A stretch of 64,000 nucleotides of DNA from Aminomonas paucivorans DSM 12260 (GCF_000165795.1 NZ_CM001022.1:1831812-1895811), one strand, 5' to 3'; shown: positions 25,097 to 33,609, counted from the stretch's first letter. A program made the numbers and translations. Notes: generated by a model from the sequence alone, not told the origin.

Positions 25097-26662
25097 GCCC
25101 GCACCTCCTCGTAGACCTCTCCCAGCTCCTCCAGGGGCACGTCCTCCCGCAGGACGCACCGCTGGCCCCCCCGGGGCAGCACCAGCCGGGGGGCTCCGGC
25201 GACGAACTTCTTGTCCCGTTCCACGTGGGGAAGCAGGTCCTCCCAGGGTCGGTCCGGGAGGGTGGGCAGGCCGAAGCCCTCCAACAGAGCCACAAGCCGC
25301 GTCAGCATCCCCTCATCCAGGAGGCCCCGGCGGCAGGCCAGCCGGGCCACCACCACCAGCCCCACCGCCACCCCGTCCCCGTGGCTCCAGCCCCGGTACC
25401 CCGAGGCGGCCTCCAGGCCGTGTCCCACCGTGTGGCCCAGGTTCAGCCGCGCCCGGGCCCCGGTGCGCTCCCGAAAGTCCTCCTCCGTCACCCCCAGCTT
25501 GAGGGCGACGCAACGGGCCACCAGTTCCTCCAGGGTCTGGAGATCCCGACGGAGGATCCCCTCCCGGTGTTCCTCCATCCAGCCCAGAAGGGGCGGGTCC
25601 TCCCCCAGGGCCACCTTCACCGCCTCCGCCAGTCCCTGGCGGAAATCCCCCCAGGCCTGGGTGAGGAGGCATTCCACGTCCGCCACCACCATCCGAGGCA
25701 GGTGGAAGGCCCCCACCAGGTTCTTCCCCTCCGGCAGGTCCACCCCCACCTTCCCCCCCAGGGAGCTGTCCACCTGGGCCAGCAGGGTGGTGGGACACTG
25801 CACCAGATCGATGCCCCGCATCCAGGTGGCGGCGGCGTACCCCGCCGCGTCCCCCACCGTCCCGCCTCCCAGGGCGACCAGGGCCCCGCCCCCGGTCCAC
25901 CCCGGCCCGGGCCAGGGCCCGATGGAGCGCCGTCACCCGCTCCGGCGTCTTGGCCGCCTCCCCCCGGGGCAGAAGGAACAGCCCCCGGTGCGCCCCCAGG
26001 CGGGAGGCGTAGAGGGGGCCGGTGATCCGGTCTGCCACCCCGAAGGGAAGATCCAGCCCCTGCTCCGCCAGCAACCCCTCCAGGGCCACCAGGACCCCCC
26101 GGCCCACCAGGACCCGGCACCCCTGGGAACCCAGAGGCCGAGCCGGGGAGGGCGGGGCAGGGCTGTCCCACCCCAGGAGTTTCGCCAGCTCCCGGGCCAG
26201 GTCCTCCGGGGTCTTCCCGTCCGTGGGGAGGCGCAGGTCCCCGGGAGGCTCCAGCCCCCTACGGCGCGCCCAGAGGTCCTCCAGGTTTCCCCGGTCCAGC
26301 AGGGGTCGTCGTCCCGCCTCCCGGGCCGTTCGGCGGGCCGCCTCCTCCGGGGACACCTCCAGGATCGCCAGGGTCCCCCCGGTCAGGAGGGCCCGGTTCT
26401 CCTCCCGCAACAGGGCGCCGCCCCCCAGGGCCACCACGCACCCCTCCAGGGCCGCCGCTTCCTCCAGAAGCTCCGATTCCAGCTGCCGGAAGGCCTCTTC
26501 CCCCCGACGTCGGAACAGCTCCGCTACGGGAAAACCCGTCCGGGCCTCCGCCAGCTCGTCCAGGTCCAGGAAGGGCCGCCCGGCCTGTTCTCCCAGGCAT
26601 CGCCCCACGGTCGTCTTCCCCGACCCCATGAAGCCCCCCAGGTACAGGTTCCTTCGCCTCAT
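25069..26662 (-). CDS. aroK-aroB: Shikimate kinase-3-dehydroquinate synthase fusion, with apparent frameshift
   Basis: The reading frame from ATG 26662 begins with a complete shikimate kinase (LGGFMGSGKTTVG, then FLDLDELAE), about 170 residues. It continues without a stop into a 3-dehydroquinate synthase N-terminus (HRGLFLLPRGEAAKTPERV). At 25889-25893 a run of five C on the plus strand (G on the coding strand) shifts the frame. Removing one base gives VDRGGALVALGGGTVGDAAG, the conserved NAD-binding loop, and the synthase then runs to the stop at 25069 with LNLGHTVGHGLEAA and the metal ligands. The corrected protein would have 530 residues. This may be a sequencing error, a mutation or a programmed shift. 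Start and stop overlap neighbours. Confidence 0.85.
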
Positions 26663-27822
26663 CGTTCCCACCTCCCCCGTTCCCGGAGTTCCTCGAAACG
26701 TCCCGCCAGCTCCTCCATCCGGTCGCCGCCGCAGCACTCCGCCGCGGCACAGGCCATCGTCCAGGCCGCCAGGGCCTCCGCCACCACGCAGGCGGAGGGG
26801 ACGGCACACACGTCCCCCCGCTCCACCTGCGCCTCCACCGCCTCGTGGGTGCGCAGGTCCAGGGTCCGCAGGGGACGCCCCAGGGTGGGAATGGGCTTCA
26901 TGGCGCACCGGAGGAGCACCTCCTCCCCGTTGGTCATGCCTCCCTCCAGTCCCCCCGCCCGGTTGGTGCGGCGGCAGAACCCTCCCGGGGCGGGGAAGAT
27001 CTCGTCATGGGCCTGCCCTCCCTCCAGGGCGGCCAGGCGGAACCCATCCCCCACCTCCACCCCCTTGATCCCCGGGACGGCCATGAGAGCCCCGGCGAGG
27101 CGCCCGTCCAGACGGCGGTCCCACTCCGCGAAGGATCCCAGCCCTGGGGGAAGCCCCGTCAGGGACACTAGGAAGGTCCCCCCCAGGGTCTGCCCCCCCT
27201 CTCGGGCCTGATCCACCCGTCTCCGCCAGGGAGCCTCGTCCTCCTCCCGGGGGCAGCCCAGCTCCGAACCTCGGGCCCGAAGCCACTGGTCCTCCGTCTC
27301 GGGAGGGGAGATCTCCACCCCCCCCAGGCCCGTCACGGCCCCCCGCACCCGAACTCCCAGTCCCTCCAGGAGGATCCGGGCCACGGTCCCCGCCACGGTC
27401 CAGGCGGCGGTGCTCCGGGCGCTGGCCCGTTCCAGGGCGTTTCGCGCCTCCCCGTGGCCGTACTTCAGACACCCCGTCAGGTCCCCGTGACCGGGACGGG
27501 GTCGGGTGACCCCCCGGGCCTCCGCCTGTTCCGGGTCCACTCCTTGCGGGTCCAGCACGGGGCGCCACTGCTCCCACTCCGTGTTCTCCAGGACGAACCC
27601 CAGGGGCGCTCCGGTGGTGAACCCATCCCGAAGCCCCCCCCAACAGGCGAGGACATCCCGTTCCAGGCCCATCCGAGCACCCCGGCCATAGCCCCGACGG
27701 CGCCGGGCCAGCTCCTCCCGCAGCCTCTCCAGAGACACCGCCAGCCCCGAGGGAAACCCCTCCAACACCGTCAGGTACCCCCGGCCGTGAGACTCCCCGG
27801 AGGTGAGAAACCGAAGGGTCAC
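26659..27822 (-). CDS. aroC: Chorismate synthase
   Basis: A 387-residue FMN-dependent enzyme that makes chorismate from EPSP. Family signatures are present: SGESHGRGYLTVLEGFPSG at the start, RPGHGDLTGCLKYGH, RASARSTAAWTVAGTVA and the C-terminal MTNGEEVLLRCAMKPIPTL. The start is GTG at 27822, with GGGGGAGG upstream, and overlaps the aroE stop by 4 bp. Its TGA overlaps the ATG of the fused aroK-aroB. It is a normal length and fully intact. Confidence 0.95.
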   Translation of the reverse strand: MTLRFLTSGESHGRGYLTVLEGFPSGLAVSLERLREELARRRRGYGRGARMGLERDVLACWGGLRDGFTTGAPLGFVLENTEWEQWRPVLDPQGVDPEQAEARGVTRPRPGHGDLTGCLKYGHGEARNALERASARSTAAWTVAGTVARILLEGLGVRVRGAVTGLGGVEISPPETEDQWLRARGSELGCPREEDEAPWRRRVDQAREGGQTLGGTFLVSLTGLPPGLGSFAEWDRRLDGRLAGALMAVPGIKGVEVGDGFRLAALEGGQAHDEIFPAPGGFCRRTNRAGGLEGGMTNGEEVLLRCAMKPIPTLGRPLRTLDLRTHEAVEAQVERGDVCAVPSACVVAEALAAWTMACAAAECCGGDRMEELAGRFEELRERGRWER

Positions 27823-28667
27823 GATGCCTCCCCCCCTTCCAGGGCCTGCTCCATGATCTCCAGGGGAGGCTCCCGATCCGTGAGGAGGCGGAACGTGGCG
27901 ACCCCCTGGTGGAGCAGAAGCCTCCGCCCCGACGCCACGGGGATCCCCCGGCGACGGGACGCCTCCTCCAACTCCGTGAGCCCCTCGGGGCGGTAGGCCA
28001 GGTCCAAGGCCCGGGAGGGCGCCGCGTCCAACAGACGGGACAGGTACGCCTCGTCCCAGGGCCGGGAGGGAAGCCCCAGGGGGGTCGCCTGGACCAGCAG
28101 GTCCCAGGGCTCCGGGGGCAGATCCCCCCAGGCCAGGGGGCGGCAGCGCCCCTCCAGACCCGGCAGGGAGGCCTCCAGGTCCCGGATCCGCTCCGGGTTC
28201 CGGGCGGCCACCCAGAGGTTCCCTTCGGTCCGCTCCGCCAGGGCCAGGGCGGCGGCCCGGGCCGCTCCCCCCGCTCCCAGGAGCAGGGCCCCCTCCCGGC
28301 GAGGGGGAGGAAGCTCGTCCAGGGTGGCCCGAAGACCCGCCACGTCCGTGTTGGCCCCCCAGGCGGCGCTCCCGTTCCGGCGGAAGAGCACCAGGTTCAC
28401 CGCCCCGCAGGCCCGGGCATCCTCGTCCAGGGCATCCACGACCCGGCGGGCCCGCTCCTTGTGAGGCACCGTGACGTTGGCCCCCAGGGCCCCCAGAGCC
28501 CCCAGGCCCCGCAGGGCCTCCTCGAAGCGTTCCCCCGAGACCCGAAAGGCCAGGTAGCGACAGTCCAGCCCCAGGTGTCGGAAGGCGGCGTTGTGCATCC
28601 GGGGGGAAAGGCTGTGATCCACCGGGTCCCCCAGGAGGGCCGCCAGGCGGGTGGAAGGGCCGATCAT
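27819..28667 (-). CDS. aroE: Shikimate dehydrogenase
   Basis: A 282-residue NADPH-dependent enzyme that reduces 3-dehydroshikimate. The substrate domain has LGDPVDHSLSPRMHNAAF and the catalytic region ANVTVPHKERA. The cofactor loop is LLLGAGGAARAAALAL with the NADP-type AARNPERI. Start ATG at 28667 overlaps the aroA stop by 4 bp. All key residues are present. It lies inside the aro operon between aroA and aroC. Confidence 0.94.
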   Translation of the reverse strand: MIGPSTRLAALLGDPVDHSLSPRMHNAAFRHLGLDCRYLAFRVSGERFEEALRGLGALGALGANVTVPHKERARRVVDALDEDARACGAVNLVLFRRNGSAAWGANTDVAGLRATLDELPPPRREGALLLGAGGAARAAALALAERTEGNLWVAARNPERIRDLEASLPGLEGRCRPLAWGDLPPEPWDLLVQATPLGLPSRPWDEAYLSRLLDAAPSRALDLAYRPEGLTELEEASRRRGIPVASGRRLLLHQGVATFRLLTDREPPLEIMEQALEGGEAS

Positions 28668-29956
28668 CCCGCCGTATCCTCCGAAAGGGCCTCGAAGAAC
28701 CCGGGGTAGGAGATGTCCGCACAGGCCGCCCCCCGAATCCGCACCGGCCCCTCCGCCGTCAGGGCCGCCACCCCCAGGGCCATGGCCACCCGGTGATCCC
28801 CGAAGGAGTCCACCTCCCCCCCCCGAAGGCGGCAGGGCCCCCGGAGGATCCAGCCGTCCTCCCGCTCCTCCACTTCCGCCCCCAGGGTCCGAAGGCCCTC
28901 CGCCATGGCGGCGATGCGGTCGCACTCCTTGAAGCGCAGCTCCCGGGCCCCTCGGATCTCCGTGACCCCCTTCGCCCGGACCGCCGCCACCGCCAGGATC
29001 GGCAGCTCGTCCACCAGGGCGGGGATCTCCGGGGCATCCACCACCGTCCCCTCCAGGGAGGAGGAACGGACCTGCAGGGTCCCCAGGGGTTCCCCTCCCG
29101 AGAGGGCCAGGTCCGTCACGCCGTAGTCCAGGCCCATGCGCCCCAGGGCCGAGAGCAGCCCCGTACGGGTGGGGTTGAGCCCCACCTCCGGCAGGGTCAG
29201 GTCCCCCTCCGGCAACAGGGCGGCGGCGGTGATCCAGAAGGCGGCGGAGGAGAAGTCCCCGGGAACCTTCCAGGTCCCTCCGGGCAGATCCTCCAGGGGG
29301 TACACCGTCACCGCGGCCCCCTCCCGGCGAAGGGGCACCCCCAGGTGCTCCAGCAGGATCTCCGTGTGGTCCCGGGTCTTCAGGGGTTCCGCTACCGTCA
29401 CGGAGCCCCGGGCGGACAGTCCCGCCAGGAGCAGGGCGCTCTTCACCTGGGCGCTGGGAGCGCCGGGGGTGCAGACCCCGCCGCTGAGGCTGGTGCCCCG
29501 CACGGAAAGGGGCAGCAGCCCGCCTCCCTCCCGGCCGTCGATGCGGGCCCCCAGGGTGCGCAGGGGGTCCACCACCCGCCTCATGGGCCTGCGGCTCAAG
29601 CTCTCGTCCCCCTGGATCACCGTGAAGGTGCCCGGTTGCCCCGCCAGCAGGCCGCAGAGGAGCCGGGCGGTGGTTCCGGAATTCCCCGCGTCCAGAACCG
29701 CCGCGGCCCCCAAGGGCCCTTCTCCTCGGGCCACCCGAACCCGGTCCCCCCGACGCTGGACCCGAGCCCCCAGGGCTTCCAGGCAGCGAAGGGTGCTGGC
29801 GCAGTCCGCCCCGGGGGCGAAGCCCTCCACCTCCACCCCTTCCCGGGAAAGGGCTCCCATCAGGGCCGCCCGGTGGGAAACGGACTTGTCCCCCGGCACC
29901 TCCCGCATCCCCCGAAGAACGCCCCGGGGGGCCACCGTCACATCCCGATCCTTCAT
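28664..29956 (-). CDS. aroA: 3-phosphoshikimate 1-carboxyvinyltransferase (EPSP synthase)
   Basis: A 430-residue enzyme that joins PEP to shikimate 3-phosphate. Signatures are VPGDKSVSHRAALMGALS near the N-terminus, DAGNSGTTARLLCGLLAG and RELRFKECDRIAAMAEGL near the C-terminus. The PEP-site segment reads LDAGNSGTTARLLCG, with G where some glyphosate-tolerant forms carry A. Start ATG at 29956 overlaps the tyrA stop by 4 bp and follows GGGAGGTGGAGG. It is intact and of normal length. Confidence 0.95.
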   Translation of the reverse strand: MKDRDVTVAPRGVLRGMREVPGDKSVSHRAALMGALSREGVEVEGFAPGADCASTLRCLEALGARVQRRGDRVRVARGEGPLGAAAVLDAGNSGTTARLLCGLLAGQPGTFTVIQGDESLSRRPMRRVVDPLRTLGARIDGREGGGLLPLSVRGTSLSGGVCTPGAPSAQVKSALLLAGLSARGSVTVAEPLKTRDHTEILLEHLGVPLRREGAAVTVYPLEDLPGGTWKVPGDFSSAAFWITAAALLPEGDLTLPEVGLNPTRTGLLSALGRMGLDYGVTDLALSGGEPLGTLQVRSSSLEGTVVDAPEIPALVDELPILAVAAVRAKGVTEIRGARELRFKECDRIAAMAEGLRTLGAEVEEREDGWILRGPCRLRGGEVDSFGDHRVAMALGVAALTAEGPVRIRGAACADISYPGFFEALSEDTAG

Positions 29957-30819
29957 GCCCTCCACCTCCCGGGGATCTCCCCCATGATCCTTCTTCGGGC
30001 CTCTCGGGCCCGCTCCGCCCACGCCCAGACATCCTGCGGCGCGAGATCCCGAAACGCCTCCAGCACCACGATGTAGCGATCCAGGGCCCGACGCAGCTCC
30101 ACCCCGTTGGTCTCCCACAGGTCCGCCAGCAGCCAGGGGGGGCTCTCGGCCATCCGGGTCCCGTCCCGGTAGCCCCCCGCCGCCAGGGGAGGCAGGTCGG
30201 GGTGTTCCCGCCGTCCCTCCTCCGCCGCCAGGGCCAGGGCCGACGCGGCCAGCAGGGGCAGGTGGCTTCCCCAGGCGGCCAGAGCGTCATGCTCCGCCGG
30301 CCCCATCTCCTGCACCCGGGCCCCCAGGGCCTCTCCCAGTTCCCTCCCCAGGTCCCGCACCTCCCGAGCCGTGTCGGGGAAGGGCACCAGGGCGCACAGA
30401 CACCCCTCGAAGAGATCCGCCGAGGCCCGACGCACCGTGCCCCCTTCCCGCCCCGCCAGGGGGTGCAGCCCCGCGTACCGGTCCCCCCAGAGCGCCGCCA
30501 GCTCCCTCCCCACCGCGACCTTGGAACTGCCCACATCGAAGACCCCCTTCAGGGCCTCCCCACTTCCCGCCGCCAGGAGACGCCCCGCCTCTCCGAGCTG
30601 CCCCAGGGGGGCCGCCAGCACCAGCAGGTCCGACGCCTGAGCCAGGGCCTCCGGGGAGTCCGTCCCCTCCGCCAGGTACCCCCGTTCCCGGGCGAAGTCC
30701 AGAACCTCCGGGTCCGGGTCCCAACCCCGGACCGTCATCCCCCGGGAGGAGAGTCGGGCCGCCACAGATCCCCCCAGCAGCCCCACCCCGCAGATCCCTA
30801 CCTGGCAACCCGCAAGCAC
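29953..30819 (-). CDS. tyrA: Prephenate dehydrogenase
   Basis: A 288-residue NAD(P)-dependent enzyme of tyrosine synthesis. The dinucleotide fold begins GICGVGLLGGSVAARL, and the catalytic His lies in YAGLHPLAGREGG. The helical dimerisation domain follows. It lacks the chorismate mutase and ACT domains found in longer forms, so feedback control probably falls on other steps. The GTG at 30819 follows GGAGGAGGA and lies 22 bp inside the end of aroF. The mutase it needs is fused to PheA across the divergent promoter. Confidence 0.92.
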   Translation of the reverse strand: MLAGCQVGICGVGLLGGSVAARLSSRGMTVRGWDPDPEVLDFARERGYLAEGTDSPEALAQASDLLVLAAPLGQLGEAGRLLAAGSGEALKGVFDVGSSKVAVGRELAALWGDRYAGLHPLAGREGGTVRRASADLFEGCLCALVPFPDTAREVRDLGRELGEALGARVQEMGPAEHDALAAWGSHLPLLAASALALAAEEGRREHPDLPPLAAGGYRDGTRMAESPPWLLADLWETNGVELRRALDRYIVVLEAFRDLAPQDVWAWAERAREARRRIMGEIPGRWRA

Positions 30820-31835
30820 GGGTCCTCCTCCTCCCCCAGGGCCCCGTGGAGTCGACTCAGGGCCTTCATGAGGGCGTCGAACTGGTCCAGGTCCAGGGAC
30901 TGGGGACCGTCGCAGAGGGCCTCCTCCGGCCGGGCGTGCACCTCCAGGATGAGACCGTCCGCCCCCGCCGCCACCGCCGCCAGGCTCATGGGGGCCACCA
31001 GCTCCCGACGCCCCGTGGCGTGACTGGGGTCCACCACCACGGGAAGGTGGCTCAGGGACTTCACCAGGGGCACCACGCTCAGGTCCAGGGTGTTCCGGGT
31101 GCTCCGATCGAAGCTGCGGATCCCCCGCTCGCAGAGCACCACCCGCTGGTTGCCCCCCGCCAGGATGTACTCCGCCGCCTGGAGCCACTCGTCCACCGTG
31201 GCGGCCATGCCCCGCTTCAGCAGCACCGGTCGGTCCACCGAGCCCAGGGCCTTCAGGAGGCTGTAGTTCTGCATGTTCCGGGTGCCCACCTGGAGGACGT
31301 CCACGTGGGGAGCCAGCCACTCCACGTCCTCCGGGGCCATCACCTCCGTCACCACCGGCAGCCCCGTGGCTCGCCGCGCCTCCATCAGCAGGGCGATGCC
31401 CTCGCTCCCCAGACCCTGGAAGGCGTAGGGGTTGCTGCGGGGCTTGAAGGCTCCCCCTCGGAGGGCACGGGCCCCCGACGCCTTCACCCCTCGGGCGGTG
31501 CGCAGCATCTGTTCCCGACTCTCCACGGCGCAGGGTCCCGCCATCACCGTCAGGGATCCGTCCCCCAAGACCACCCCCGGGGCCAGCTCCACCGACGTGG
31601 TCCCGGGGAACACCTCCCGGCTGGCCAAGGGGAAGGAGCAGGTCGTCCCGGTCACCCTTCGGACCCCGCCGCAGGAAGCCAAGGCCCCCGCTCCCTCCCG
31701 TCCTCCCTGGGCCACCACGCAGAAGCCACCCTGCCAGGGGACCACCCGGGCGGACCGTCCTTGCCTCTCCAGGGCGTCACACACCCGGGCCACATCCAGA
31801 CCGCCGCAGGAACCCTCCATCTGCACCACCAACAT
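30798..31835 (-). CDS. aroF: 3-deoxy-7-phosphoheptulonate synthase, N-terminally extended form
   Basis: A 345-residue DAHP synthase that starts the shikimate pathway from PEP and erythrose 4-phosphate. Residues 1-75 form a small ferredoxin-like regulatory domain, as in Thermotoga-type enzymes. The barrel carries VMAGPCAVESREQM, ARALRGGAFKPRSNPYAFQG and DVLQVGTRNMQNYSLLK, with the metal-site DPSHATGRRELV. The ATG at 31835 follows CGAGGAGGGG. It is the first enzyme gene of the aro operon. A terminator hairpin and a leader ORF rich in aromatic codons lie directly upstream, suggesting attenuation. Confidence 0.94.
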   Translation of the reverse strand: MLVVQMEGSCGGLDVARVCDALERQGRSARVVPWQGGFCVVAQGGREGAGALASCGGVRRVTGTTCSFPLASREVFPGTTSVELAPGVVLGDGSLTVMAGPCAVESREQMLRTARGVKASGARALRGGAFKPRSNPYAFQGLGSEGIALLMEARRATGLPVVTEVMAPEDVEWLAPHVDVLQVGTRNMQNYSLLKALGSVDRPVLLKRGMAATVDEWLQAAEYILAGGNQRVVLCERGIRSFDRSTRNTLDLSVVPLVKSLSHLPVVVDPSHATGRRELVAPMSLAAVAAGADGLILEVHARPEEALCDGPQSLDLDQFDALMKALSRLHGALGEEEDPCLRVAR

Positions 31836-31864
31836 GAAAACCCCTCCTCGTCTCCACTCCACGC

Positions 31865-31906
31865 AAAAAGGCCGGCCCCGGGATGGAAACCCGAGTCCGG
31901 CCTTTT
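31865..31906 (-). terminator. Attenuator-type terminator before aroF
   Basis: On the minus strand AAAAGGCCGG (plus 31897-31906) pairs with CCGGCCTTTT (plus 31866-31875), with an inner CGGG/CCCG stem, and the run of T follows. It lies after the leader ORF stop and only 30 bases before the aroF start, so it ends transcription before the operon unless disrupted. Confidence 0.8.
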
Positions 31907-31946
31907 GCTGCTTTCTCTTCTCTCCCCGGATCACCGGGGGGTCGCG

Positions 31947-32099
31947 TCAGTCCCCGGCGGGGGGCGAAGGAGCCTTCGACGGATTCCCACGGGTGATCGG
32001 ACCACTGGCGTAATAAAACCGCCACTGGCCGTCGCGAAACGCAAAATAACCCAAGAATCCGAGCCCCTTGTCCCGCGCCGCTCCCTTGGTCACCGTCAT
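31947..32099 (-). CDS. Candidate leader peptide rich in Phe, Tyr and Trp before aroF
   Basis: A 50-residue ORF from ATG 32099 with AAGGAGGGAG upstream. Residues 15-32 contain eight aromatic residues (GYFAFRDGQWRFYYAS). Several use AT-rich codons (TTT, TAT) that are uncommon in the surrounding genes. It starts about 60 bases after the promoter and ends 41 bases before the terminator hairpin at 31865-31906. This layout matches peptide-mediated attenuation, with ribosome stalling when aromatic tRNAs are uncharged. A small independent protein is the alternative. No leader of this exact form is known to me. Confidence 0.65.
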   Translation of the reverse strand: MTVTKGAARDKGLGFLGYFAFRDGQWRFYYASGPITRGNPSKAPSPPAGD

Positions 32100-32163
32100 C
32101 CAACTCCCTCCTTCCTCACGGATTCCGGCTCGCGGGCTGAGCCCCGGGCCGTATTGAGAGGAC

Positions 32164-32191
32164 ATTTTAGGCACTCCCGTCGATTTGTCAA
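32164..32191 (-). promoter_or_regulatory. Promoter of the aro operon
   Basis: On the minus strand TTGACA (plus 32186-32191) is followed after 16 bases by TAAAAT (plus 32164-32169). It is the only strong match between the divergent aro and pheA genes on this strand, and places the transcript start near 32157, ahead of the leader ORF. The 436-bp gap between aroF and pheA (31836-32271) holds this promoter, the leader ORF, the terminator and the pheA promoter. Confidence 0.75.
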
Positions 32192-32218
32192 CCAAAGAAG
32201 GGACAAAAAACTCCCCTC

Positions 32219-32247
32219 TTGGAGAAACGTCCCCCTTGGGGTACCCT
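32219..32247 (+). promoter_or_regulatory. Probable pheA promoter
   Basis: TTGGAG (32219-32224) and TACCCT (32242-32247) are 17 bases apart and end 25 bases before the pheA ATG. The match is moderate. The same TACCCT -10 form is seen before cbiB at 50934. Confidence 0.5.
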
Positions 32248-32271
32248 GCTCTCCACCGAGGAGGGGTTCCC

Positions 32272-33342
32272 ATGGACGAGGTCAGGCTTCGCGCGCTGAG
32301 GGAGCGGATCGACGAGCTGGACGAGGCGCTGGCGGTCCTGCTGGAACGGCGGGCCGAGACGGCCCGGGAGATCGGGGCGGCCAAGGGAGACGGTCCGACC
32401 TACGACCCGGCGAGGGAAGCCCGGATCCTCCGAAACCTCCAGGCCCGACACCCCGACCTGGACCCGGAGGCCCTGGGGGCGGTCCACCGGGAGGTCATCT
32501 CCCTGTGCCGGGGGGTTCAGAGGCACCTCTCCGCCGCCTGCCTGGGACCGGAGGGTTCCTTCTCCCACGCCGCGGCCCTGCGGGCCCTGGGGCACGGGAC
32601 GAACCTGGCGCTTCAGCCGGACCTGCCCTCGGTGTTCCGGGCCCTGGAGGAGGGAAGCGCCGCCCTGGGGGTGGTGCCCGTGGAAAACACCCTGGAGGGA
32701 ACGGTGCTGCCCACCCTGGACGCCTTCTCCCGAGCCGCCCCGGAGGTTCGGGTGCTGCGGGAGCTTCGGCTGCCGGTGCGCCACGTCCTGGCCTCCCGGG
32801 AACCCGCCCTGGATCGGATCCGGGAGGTGCACTCCCACCCTCAGGCCCTGGCCCAGTGCCGCCTCTGGCTGGCGGGACACCTGCCCGGAACGCCCCAGAT
32901 CCCCGAGGCCAGCACCAGCGGGGCGGCGGAGCGGGCCGCCCGCACCCCCGGGACGGCGTGTCTCTGCTCCCGGGAGGCGGCGGGGCTTCGGGGCCTGACG
33001 GTACTGGCCCGGGACGTCCAGGACCACCCCCACAACGCCACGCGCTTCTGGGTCCTGGGGACGGGGCAAGCCCCGGAGGGGAACCCCCGCAAGACCTCCC
33101 TGCTCTTCACGGTGCCCCATCGCCCCGGGACCCTGCTGGACGCCCTGGACCCCCTGAGGGAGGCGGGGCTGAACCTGACCCTGATCCAGTCCCGCCCCCT
33201 TCCGGAGAACCCCTTCGAGTACTTTTTCTGCGTGGACTTCCAGGGCCCCGCAGAGGCTCCCGAGGCGGCCCGAGCCCTGGAGGCCATGGAGGCACGGTGT
33301 TTCCGACTCCGGATTCTGGGGTCCTACCCGGTGGAATCGTGA
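32272..33342 (+). CDS. pheA: Bifunctional chorismate mutase/prephenate dehydratase
   Basis: A 356-residue P-protein of phenylalanine synthesis. Residues 1-85 form an AroQ-type chorismate mutase (LRERIDELDEALAVLLERR). The prephenate dehydratase spans about 89-265, with GPEGSFSHAAAL and the catalytic NATRFWVLG. An ACT domain (about 275-345) has RPGTLLDAL and SRPLPENPFEYFF; the classic ESRP reads QSRP here. It should bind Phe for feedback. The ATG at 32272 follows GAGGAGGGG. It is divergent from the aro operon and followed by the trp promoter 9 bp after its stop. Confidence 0.95.
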   Translation: MDEVRLRALRERIDELDEALAVLLERRAETAREIGAAKGDGPTYDPAREARILRNLQARHPDLDPEALGAVHREVISLCRGVQRHLSAACLGPEGSFSHAAALRALGHGTNLALQPDLPSVFRALEEGSAALGVVPVENTLEGTVLPTLDAFSRAAPEVRVLRELRLPVRHVLASREPALDRIREVHSHPQALAQCRLWLAGHLPGTPQIPEASTSGAAERAARTPGTACLCSREAAGLRGLTVLARDVQDHPHNATRFWVLGTGQAPEGNPRKTSLLFTVPHRPGTLLDALDPLREAGLNLTLIQSRPLPENPFEYFFCVDFQGPAEAPEAARALEAMEARCFRLRILGSYPVES

Positions 33343-33351
33343 ACCCCGGGG

Positions 33352-33381
33352 TTGACACCTCCCGGAAGGGGGCGCTAGAAT
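33352..33381 (+). promoter_or_regulatory. trp operon promoter
   Basis: TTGACA (33352-33357) and TAGAAT (33376-33381) are spaced by 18 bases, ending 32 bases before the trpL start. The 325-bp gap between pheA and trpE (33343-33667) holds this promoter, the trpL leader gene and the attenuator. Confidence 0.8.
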
Positions 33382-33413
33382 CCCCCCAACTTCGGGAAAG
33401 GAGGCGGACCGAT

Positions 33414-33476
33414 ATGGCGCGACAGGGTTTTCTGGGCTGGTGGTGGCGGACCTGCGGTCTGCCGCCAGGAGCCTGA
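33414..33476 (+). CDS. trpL: trp leader peptide
   Basis: A 20-residue ORF, MARQGFLGWWWRTCGLPPGA, with three consecutive TGG codons and AAAGGAGG upstream. It lies 33 bases after the promoter and about 95 bases before an intrinsic terminator. This is the classic layout of tryptophan attenuation: the ribosome stalls at the Trp codons when charged tRNA-Trp is scarce, and the terminator does not form. The peptide itself has no expected cellular function. Confidence 0.88.
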   Translation: MARQGFLGWWWRTCGLPPGA

Positions 33477-33572
33477 GGACGCGAAGCACCGCGTAGTTCC
33501 CGGGGTCTTGGAGGCGAATCCCGTAACAGGGATCCCCTGCGAGGCCCGTTGTCTTCCCGCGTTTGCGCACCC

Positions 33573-33609
33573 GGGGAGGGACCTCGACGGAGGCCCCTCC
33601 CCTTTTTTT
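33573..33609 (+). terminator. trp attenuator terminator
   Basis: GGGGAGGGACCTC (33573-33585) pairs with GAGGCCCCTCCCC (33590-33602) with one mismatch and a GACG loop, followed by seven T residues. It lies 59 bases before trpE and ends the leader transcript when tryptophan is plentiful. Confidence 0.85.

Noticed and set aside
25069-25857. aroB as a separate, shorter gene starting at an internal ATG
   Set aside because: It would lack the first third of the synthase, which is present in the preceding frame; a one-base shift explains both parts better.
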